DNA of 64,000 nucleotides from NCBI RefSeq assembly GCF_018069805.1, contig NZ_JAGPYN010000015.1, positions 62,001 through 126,000 of the forward strand, given 5' to 3'. Under the pieces are notes generated by a model. The model saw only the letters and a list, made by a program, of their open reading frames with translations. It made no database searches and was not told the DNA's origin. Made by a program: the position numbers and the translations under genes. Within the stretch, counting starts at the first letter, position 1. Each line of letters opens with the position of its first letter. Source of the DNA: Pseudoalteromonas ostreae. GTDB lineage: Bacteria > Pseudomonadota > Gammaproteobacteria > Enterobacterales > Alteromonadaceae. Positions 58,914-64,000 of the stretch are shown in pieces.

Positions 58914-60953
58914 TTATTTTTTAGCTACACGCCCAAACTTAATATAATCTTGAGTAATTAATGCAGCTTCTTCTAAGAATGGGTCTAAGTCGTCCAAAAC
59001 ATCAGTCGCATCATCCAAGCTCTCAATCGGTTTTTCACCTAAACGAGTAAGCCTTTCATTAGTACGAGCTAATGCACGCGCTTCACCATCGTCTTTTTCT
59101 TTAATACGCTGCGCTTCAACAAGAGAAATAGTTTTCCGGTCTTTCTCTTCTTTATAACGTGTAATATCTTGAAAAACATAGTTAAACTCTGGCTCTGATT
59201 TAATGCGTTCAGCATGCGCTTTGCTTAAGTAAGCAATGGCTGGGTGTAAGTCATCAACCGAGTTATATTTGGCGCGTACGATACTGTCCCACGGTAATGC
59301 ATTATCCTCTTGGCTTTCGCCCCATTCCGCTGGATCAATTGCTGATGGGAATGAAATATCTGGGATCACACCTTTATGCTGTGTGCTACCACCATTGATA
59401 CGATAAAACTTAGCAATCGTATATTGCACACTGCCAAGTGGATTATCGTATAAATCGTAAGCACGACCTAAGCCCTTATGCTGCTGCACAGTGCCTTTGC
59501 CAAACGTTTGCTCACCAATGATCACTGCTCGACCATAGTCTTGCATCGCTGCGGCAAAAATCTCAGAGGCAGATGCGCTGTAACGATCAACAAGTACTGT
59601 AAGGGGGCCGTCGTAAAACGTAACACCATCACGGTCTTTTTGCTCTTCAATGCGATTATTTAGTGTATGAATTTGTACTACTGGACCTTGATCAAAAAAC
59701 AAACCAGATAGTTGTGTTGCTTCATATAATGAACCACCACCATTTTGACGTAGGTCAATTATAATACCATCAACTTTGGCTTCTTTTAATTTTGCCAATT
59801 CTACTTTAACGTCTTTAGACAAGTTGTTGTAGAAACCAGGGATCTCGATAACACCTATTTTGCTGGTTAAATCAGAGTACTTTGCTTTGAATACTTCTGA
59901 TTTTGCAGCTCTGTCTTCAAGGCGAATTTTATCGCGAATAATTTCAACTACTTTCGGCGCACCATGATCATCAGCACCTTTTAAGTACTGCAACCGCACC
60001 TTTGTGCCTTTTGGTCCTTTGATTAAATCAACTACATCATCTAAACGCCAGCCAATAACATCAACAAATTCTTCTTTGTCTTGAGCAACGCCGATAATAC
60101 GGTCGTCAGCTTTAATTTGCTCCGATTTATCAGCAGGTCCGCCGGGAACTAAGCTGCGAATAACCGTATAGTCTTCGTCATAGCTTAGTACTGCTCCAAT
60201 ACCTTCAAGTTCAAGATCCATGTCCATTTTGAACTGTTCAGCTCTGCGTGGCGATAAATACGAGGTATGTGCTTCAATACTTCGTGCAAAAGAATTCATT
60301 ACGATCTGAAATACATCTTCACTGTTAGTTTGCACTAAACGTTTTTGTGCATTGTGATAACGCTTAGTTAACAATTCTTTTATACCAGCCCAATCTTTGC
60401 CAGTCATTTTTAATCGTAGTGCATCATATTTTACACGTTCACGCCAAAGTTCATCTAACTCTGCTTGTGTTTGTGCCCAATCAGCATCTTCACGATCAAA
60501 GTAATATTCATCCGCCTTATCAAAGGTCATTGGTGTTTCAAGTAACTTTAAAGAATACTCATAACGCTCAAAACGACGCTGTATGCTTAGGTTGAAAATA
60601 TCAAAAGTAAAATCAAGTTTACCGGTCGTCAATGCATTATCAAATTGGTTGCGGTATTGCTTAAATGAGGCAATATCCGCAGCCAAAAAGACGCTTTTAT
60701 TAAAATCAAGGGATTCGATATAACGGTCAAACACTTTACTTGAAAGTGCGTCATCAAAACGAATTGGTTTATAATGTGCACGAGTAAATAAGTTAGTCAC
60801 CCGTTTGCTAGCCGTACTATGCTGACTCTCTTGCGTAAGTACTGGCAAGTCTTTTGCTGTAACTACATCTGTAATATCAGCAATATCTGATGCAAATAAT
60901 AACCCCGAATACAGGGCCGCAACTAACGGAATGAGCGTAAACTTCTGACTCAT
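58914..60953 (-). CDS. prc: tail-specific protease Prc
   Basis: This 679-residue periplasmic serine protease degrades proteins with nonpolar C-termini and processes lipoproteins and FtsI. The signal peptide is MSQKFTLIPLVAALYSGLLFA. A PDZ domain spans about 240-330. The catalytic Ser lies in DRYSASASEIFAAAMQ and the Lys in GEQTFGKGTVQQ. The C-terminal domain has KEEKDRKTISLVEAQRIKE. The ATG at 60953 has AAGGAG 6 bases upstream. It is 26 bases from proQ. Confidence 0.95.
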   Translation of the reverse strand: MSQKFTLIPLVAALYSGLLFASDIADITDVVTAKDLPVLTQESQHSTASKRVTNLFTRAHYKPIRFDDALSSKVFDRYIESLDFNKSVFLAADIASFKQYRNQFDNALTTGKLDFTFDIFNLSIQRRFERYEYSLKLLETPMTFDKADEYYFDREDADWAQTQAELDELWRERVKYDALRLKMTGKDWAGIKELLTKRYHNAQKRLVQTNSEDVFQIVMNSFARSIEAHTSYLSPRRAEQFKMDMDLELEGIGAVLSYDEDYTVIRSLVPGGPADKSEQIKADDRIIGVAQDKEEFVDVIGWRLDDVVDLIKGPKGTKVRLQYLKGADDHGAPKVVEIIRDKIRLEDRAAKSEVFKAKYSDLTSKIGVIEIPGFYNNLSKDVKVELAKLKEAKVDGIIIDLRQNGGGSLYEATQLSGLFFDQGPVVQIHTLNNRIEEQKDRDGVTFYDGPLTVLVDRYSASASEIFAAAMQDYGRAVIIGEQTFGKGTVQQHKGLGRAYDLYDNPLGSVQYTIAKFYRINGGSTQHKGVIPDISFPSAIDPAEWGESQEDNALPWDSIVRAKYNSVDDLHPAIAYLSKAHAERIKSEPEFNYVFQDITRYKEEKDRKTISLVEAQRIKEKDDGEARALARTNERLTRLGEKPIESLDDATDVLDDLDPFLEEAALITQDYIKFGRVAKK

Positions 60954-60979
60954 ACACAACTCCTTAATTTATATACAGC

Positions 60980-61630
60980 TTAGACAATGTACAGGCTGTC
61001 GGCTTTAGTTTTAACTTGCATACCAGTTACCAATTCTACATGAACGTCTTCTTTGTTCACTTCGGTGATTACTGCATTAACAAGGGCTTGGCCAAGTTTA
61101 ACTTTAACTTTGTTATTAACCTTGACCTCACTTGCTGGTAAAGGTTCAATTTTACCTGAACGTTTAACCGGTGCAGCTTTTACTGGTGTAGCATTAACTT
61201 TAGCGTTTTTATCACCTGATTTAGCAAACTGGCCAGGTTTCTTTTTGTAAGGTTTTGTGTCTGAATCATTACGTGGGCGCTGAGCTTTTTTACGCTTAGC
61301 CATTTTCGCACGACTTTCTTCAAGCGCTTTTTGAGCATGATCAATGTGCTCTTGTTCCACTTTTGCATCTTGATTTCCATCAAGATCAATGCGAAATTCA
61401 GACTTAGTTACGGCCTCTAAATAACGCCAATTTGACGTATATTTTCTAAGCGCTTGACGTACTTGCGTCTTACTTACTTTTTCAGACCCTTCAATTCGCT
61501 CAGCGATATCTTTAAAGATACCTACTTTCAGCGGCTTGATGCCGTCTTTTTGTTTAAAACATTGTGGGAATTCTTGATATAAAAATTCCAACACTTCATT
61601 AATATCTTTTAGCTTGTTTGTGGTTTCCAT
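60980..61630 (-). CDS. proQ: RNA chaperone ProQ
   Basis: A 216-residue FinO-domain RNA chaperone. The FinO core spans about residues 5-120 (LKDINEVLEFLYQEFPQCF, RQALRKYTSNWRYLEAV). A basic linker follows, then a C-terminal Tudor-like domain (VKVNNKVKVKLGQALVNAVITEVNKEDVHVELVTGMQVKTK). It binds structured sRNAs and mRNA 3' ends and affects ProP levels in E. coli. It precedes prc, as in E. coli. Confidence 0.95.
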   Translation of the reverse strand: METTNKLKDINEVLEFLYQEFPQCFKQKDGIKPLKVGIFKDIAERIEGSEKVSKTQVRQALRKYTSNWRYLEAVTKSEFRIDLDGNQDAKVEQEHIDHAQKALEESRAKMAKRKKAQRPRNDSDTKPYKKKPGQFAKSGDKNAKVNATPVKAAPVKRSGKIEPLPASEVKVNNKVKVKLGQALVNAVITEVNKEDVHVELVTGMQVKTKADSLYIV

Positions 61631-61645
61631 TTTAGAACCTATTTT

Positions 61646-61924
61646 TCACATCTTTTCATCAAGGGACGAATCGACGTAGTGTGTTACCCAGTCGACCAGC
61701 TCTTCAAAGTCGGCTTCAATTACAGCCATATCACCTCGAAGGTGTTCCCAAATACCATTTATAATTTCATCAATTAATTCACATTCCGTGTCATCAGGAA
61801 GACGATCCCATGCAATGTGAATTAAATCATTGAGCGTTTCTGCTACATGCTCTTCATCCCCTTCCCAATCACCTACATCAGTGATGGCAAACAGATAATC
61901 CTGTACATTTACTAAGTCTTTCAT
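61646..61924 (-). CDS. uncharacterised acidic 92-residue protein in the msrC-proQ-prc operon
   Basis: Not recognised. It is very acidic (runs such as GDWEGDEEHVAE and PDDTECELIDE), helical in character, with no membrane segment or signal peptide. Its ATG overlaps the msrC stop (ATGA) and it ends 15 bases before proQ, so it should be co-expressed with both. Possible roles (protein partner or RNA-related acidic adaptor) are speculative. Confidence 0.75.
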   Translation of the reverse strand: MKDLVNVQDYLFAITDVGDWEGDEEHVAETLNDLIHIAWDRLPDDTECELIDEIINGIWEHLRGDMAVIEADFEELVDWVTHYVDSSLDEKM

Positions 61925-62382
61925 GCAATAGTTGCCTCAAAACACGCTATGAGTGCTTCTAAACCTTGCTTATCATCAGCATCAAACCGAGCAATTCTTG
62001 GGCTGTCAATATCTAATACAGCATATACTTCACCATTTTTATGGATAGGTATTACTATTTCAGAATTAGACACCGCATCACAGGCAATATGGCCTGCAAA
62101 TGCATGTACATCTTCAACAAGTTGAGTTTGTGCAGTTGCAGCGGCAGTTCCACAGACCCCTTTTCCGACAGGAATTCGGATACATGCAGGATTACCTTGA
62201 AACGGACCAAGCACTAATTCAGTTGGTGAATCCATCAAATAAAAGCCGGCCCAATTTACATCATCGAGTGACGTAAATAGCAGCGCGCTAATATTCGCCA
62301 TATTGGCAATAATGTTAGGTTCACCAGTAATTAGCGATTCAGTTTGTTTAACTAATGACTGGTAAAATTCTTGCTTTTGCAT
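61921..62382 (-). CDS. msrC: free methionine-(R)-sulfoxide reductase (GAF type)
   Basis: This 153-residue GAF-fold enzyme (E. coli YebR/MsrC) reduces free methionine-R-sulfoxide. Three conserved cysteines are visible in NPACIRIPVGKGVCGTA and HIACDAVSNSEIVIP. The C-terminal YAVLDIDSPRIARFD motif matches. It heads the proQ-prc operon, as in related genomes. Confidence 0.9.
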   Translation of the reverse strand: MQKQEFYQSLVKQTESLITGEPNIIANMANISALLFTSLDDVNWAGFYLMDSPTELVLGPFQGNPACIRIPVGKGVCGTAAATAQTQLVEDVHAFAGHIACDAVSNSEIVIPIHKNGEVYAVLDIDSPRIARFDADDKQGLEALIACFEATIA

Positions 62383-62507
62383 ACCAAACTACTTCTTATC
62401 AAACATACAGTAGCTAAAGGTACTCTTTGTCGCCAATAATTGAAACCTTTTCAGGGCAAAAAAAAACAATTTGCCCTAATTTTCAGCAAGCTTGGTTAAT
62501 AAATCCG

Positions 62508-62903
62508 CTATTGAGGAGGTTGTTGTTTTACCGCGCCTAGCCTTAACCCATATAAAAACAGTCCCGCTGCTAAAGCTGACATCGCAGTATTAATTAAAAA
62601 GACCATACCAGCTGTTGCACTGAGTAAATAACTAAAAATAGCACCACCGAGTAAACCTAATGTCAATACCCCCGAATAATTAACTTTCGCGTACTTATAC
62701 ATTAACAAGTACCCTGGTACTACAAACGCTGCCATGGTTAAACCGACAATATGCGCGTTAGCTATCGCACTCATAAGTAACTGGAAAAAAGTAGTCAACG
62801 GATCGGTATTGAGCGTTAATGCATAATAAACACCTAACACACTGCCAATGATCACAGGTGAAAGTAATGATAACCCAACACTTTTTGCAAGCCGATGTTT
62901 CAT
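62508..62903 (-). CDS. small four-helix membrane protein, unknown
   Basis: Not recognised. The 131-residue protein has about four hydrophobic segments (12-30, 46-66, 78-100, 103-122) and few charged residues except the termini. The C-terminus ends AVKQQPPQ. It is alone, in the same direction as msrC, with 125 bases between. Confidence 0.65.
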   Translation of the reverse strand: MKHRLAKSVGLSLLSPVIIGSVLGVYYALTLNTDPLTTFFQLLMSAIANAHIVGLTMAAFVVPGYLLMYKYAKVNYSGVLTLGLLGGAIFSYLLSATAGMVFLINTAMSALAAGLFLYGLRLGAVKQQPPQ

Positions 62904-63013
62904 AATGCGTCCTTAAAATCATACCTGAAATAAATACTAAGGATGCACGATGTTTTACAACATCGAAATAGAGACTATGGTCGTAATTAAATAACTACAT
63001 AAAACTTAGACAC

Positions 63014-63043
63014 AAAAAAACCCGCTAATTAGCGGGTTTTTTT
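63014..63043 (-). terminator. terminator after the tRNA-Ser pair
   Basis: CCCGCTAA-TTAGCGGG is a perfect 16-bp palindrome flanked by A7 on the left and T7 on the right. It lies immediately beyond the 3' end of the tRNA pair. Confidence 0.92.
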
Positions 63044-63046
63044 ATA

Positions 63047-63137
63047 TGGTGGAGAGATAGGGATTTGAACCCTAGAGGGGCTATAAACCCCTGCCGGTTT
63101 TCAAGACCGGTGCATTCGGCCACTCTGCCATCTCTCC
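63047..63137 (-). tRNA. tRNA-Ser(UGA), second copy in transcript
   Basis: The 91-base gene folds as a class II tRNA with a long variable arm. The acceptor pair is GGAGAGA / TCTCTCC, the anticodon loop is CTTGAAA (anticodon UGA) and the T-arm is TAGGG-TTCAAAT-CCCTA. CCA is encoded. The discriminator base reads A. It differs from the upstream copy at one D-arm base. Confidence 0.97.
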
Positions 63138-63189
63138 GAAACTACTTTAAATCATGAGTAAGAGTGTACTCGCAATTATTTTAATTAGG

Positions 63190-63280
63190 TGGTGGAGAGA
63201 TAGGGATTTGAACCCTAGAGGGGCTATAAACCCCTGCCGGTTTTCAAGACCGGTGCATTCGACCACTCTGCCATCTCTCC
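63190..63280 (-). tRNA. tRNA-Ser(UGA), first copy in transcript
   Basis: Same structure as the other copy: 91 bases, anticodon UGA, encoded CCA, discriminator A. It differs at one D-arm position (GTCGAA here, GCCGAA in the other). The promoter at 63292-63320 is just upstream, and 52 bases separate the two copies, so they form one transcript. Confidence 0.97.
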
Positions 63281-63291
63281 GCACGGCCTGC

Positions 63292-63320
63292 ATAATAGAG
63301 AAGGCCATGGTATTTGTGAA
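63292..63320 (-). promoter_or_regulatory. strong sigma-70 promoter of the tRNA-Ser pair
   Basis: On the minus strand TTCACA (5 of 6) and TATTAT (5 of 6) are separated by exactly 17 bases. A GC-rich stretch follows the -10, typical of stringently controlled stable-RNA promoters. Transcription would start near 63285, a few bases before the tRNA. Confidence 0.75.
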
Positions 63321-63350
63321 GCTTTTTTTTCAAAAAAGTGTTTAAGTGAT

Positions 63351-63386
63351 TAAAAAACCGCTGATTTGTATATTCACAAATCAGCG
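63351..63386 (-). terminator. intrinsic-terminator-like hairpin upstream of the tRNA promoter
   Basis: An 11-bp perfect stem (CGCTGATTTGT / ACAAATCAGCG, loop ATATTC) is followed on the minus strand by GGTTTTTT. It would stop a minus-strand transcript coming from the yccA side, where no minus-strand gene is visible within the window. Confidence 0.6.
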
Positions 63387-63533
63387 CTGAGTAAAAATCA
63401 CACTAAATTGAACTTTTCTTTTTAATTATCGGTCTATTGAACTACAAAGGTTTGCCCAAATATAGAAGTCTTGGTAATCTAACTTCAGTTTAATTATCAG
63501 AACTTAATAACAGGTTTCTAAAGGAGCTCTAAA

Positions 63534-64000
63534 ATGGCATTTAATCAATCGTACAATACCGCTAGACCGGTTATGTCGACCATTGAAACAAACAAGGTAC
63601 TTAAAAACACCTATTTCTTATTGGCCATGACATTAGCATTTAGTGCTGTGACGGCTGGTATCTCAATGGCATTACAACTACCTTATTTTATGGGGTTAGT
63701 TTTTACTCTTATTTCATTTGGCCTTTTATTTGTTGTAAATAAAAAAGCCGAAAGCGCATCAGGCGTTGCATGGGTATTCGCTTTTACAGGCTTAATGGGC
63801 GCGGGCCTTGGCCCGTTACTTAACCATTATGCAGCGATGCCAAATGGTCCAATGCTTATCATGCAAGCGTTAGGTTCAACTGCACTGATTTTCTTTGGTT
63901 TGTCTGCGTATGCACTAAATACTAAAAAAGACTTCTCTTTTATGGGCGGTTTTTTAACGGTAGGTCTTATTGTTGTGATTGTGGCCAGCATTGTTAATAT
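63534..64000 (+). CDS. yccA: YccA-type Bax inhibitor-1 family membrane protein, 3' truncated by window
   Basis: The reading frame starts at the ATG at 63534 (AAGGAG 7 bases upstream) and runs off the right edge after 155 codons. It reads NKVLKNTYFLLAMTLAFSAVTA near the start, then several hydrophobic helices with AFTGLMGAGLGPLLNHY and SAYALNTKKDFSFMGGFL. These match E. coli YccA, an FtsH substrate and inhibitor. No in-frame stop is seen before the edge. Confidence 0.92.
   Translation, partial: MAFNQSYNTARPVMSTIETNKVLKNTYFLLAMTLAFSAVTAGISMALQLPYFMGLVFTLISFGLLFVVNKKAESASGVAWVFAFTGLMGAGLGPLLNHYAAMPNGPMLIMQALGSTALIFFGLSAYALNTKKDFSFMGGFLTVGLIVVIVASIVN

Noticed and set aside
62453..62477. AGGGCAAA ... 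TTTGCCCT inverted repeat as a terminator
   Set aside because: The poly-A/T run lies in the loop and no T-run follows the stem on the minus strand; kept only as an unassigned inverted repeat.
63154..63345. 63-codon open frame on the plus strand across a tRNA-Ser gene
   Set aside because: It is the antisense of the tRNA and contains the usual false 'RDRDLNPRG' reading; no ribosome site.

Overview
The window is chromosomal DNA of a marine gammaproteobacterium of the Alteromonadales, most likely Pseudoalteromonas or a near relative. Four things point there: low GC content; enterobacterial-type gene orders (seqA-pgm, ybfE-fldA-fur, sdhCDAB-sucABCD opposite gltA, msbA-lpxK-ycaR-kdsB, pyrD-zapC-rlmL-uup, msrC-proQ-prc); a 1613-residue NAD-glutamate dehydrogenase; and lineage-restricted proteins (a DUF3083-like protein, DUF2835, DUF3466). 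No prophage, insertion sequence with a transposase, CRISPR array or clearly broken gene was seen. Nearly everything is housekeeping core genome.

Layout. 1-1.5 kb: end of a branched-chain keto-acid dehydrogenase operon (E1 alpha and the first codons of E1 beta) behind a 28-bp perfect palindrome. 1.5-9.3 kb: astE, seqA-pgm, ybfF, DUF2788-ybfE-fldA, fur and glnS. 9.3-12.7 kb: a 168-bp MITE-like inverted-repeat element, an unrecognised 356-residue protein and a TPR-GGDEF protein. 12.8-24.5 kb: the TCA block sucDCBA-sdhBADC (minus strand) and divergent gltA, with visible promoters, hairpins and an intra-operon terminator. 24.5-34.2 kb: csdA-csdE meeting tcdA, then a tightly overlapping minus-strand chain msbA-lpxK-ycaR-kdsB-rlu-tcdA, with comEC upstream and DUF2062 divergent. 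34.2-42.1 kb: a DUF3466 surface protein, uup, a glutaredoxin-like protein, rlmL, zapC and pyrD. 42.1-54.2 kb: NAD-GDH, then the four-gene envelope cluster RND/MMPL exporter - YCF48 propeller - DUF1329 - DUF1302. 54.4-63 kb: DUF2835, pepN, nhaC, prc, proQ, an acidic 92-residue protein, msrC and a small membrane protein. 63-64 kb: two near-identical tRNA-Ser(UGA) genes with promoter and terminator, then the start of yccA.

How the genes work together. Acetyl-CoA and succinyl-CoA metabolism dominates: BCKDH, GltA, SucAB, SucCD, SdhCDAB, and AstE plus NAD-GDH feeding glutamate into 2-oxoglutarate. A second theme is the envelope: KdsB, LpxK and MsbA for lipid A, ZapC for division, Prc, and the DUF1302/DUF1329/YCF48/RND set.

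The best candidate for an under-described system is that last cluster (47.2-54.2 kb). Its parts look like an inner-membrane pump, a periplasmic propeller, a periplasmic LolA/LolB-like carrier and an outer-membrane barrel. Together they could form a complete trans-envelope route for a hydrophobic substrate. The family assignments come from sequence features; the transport role is inference.
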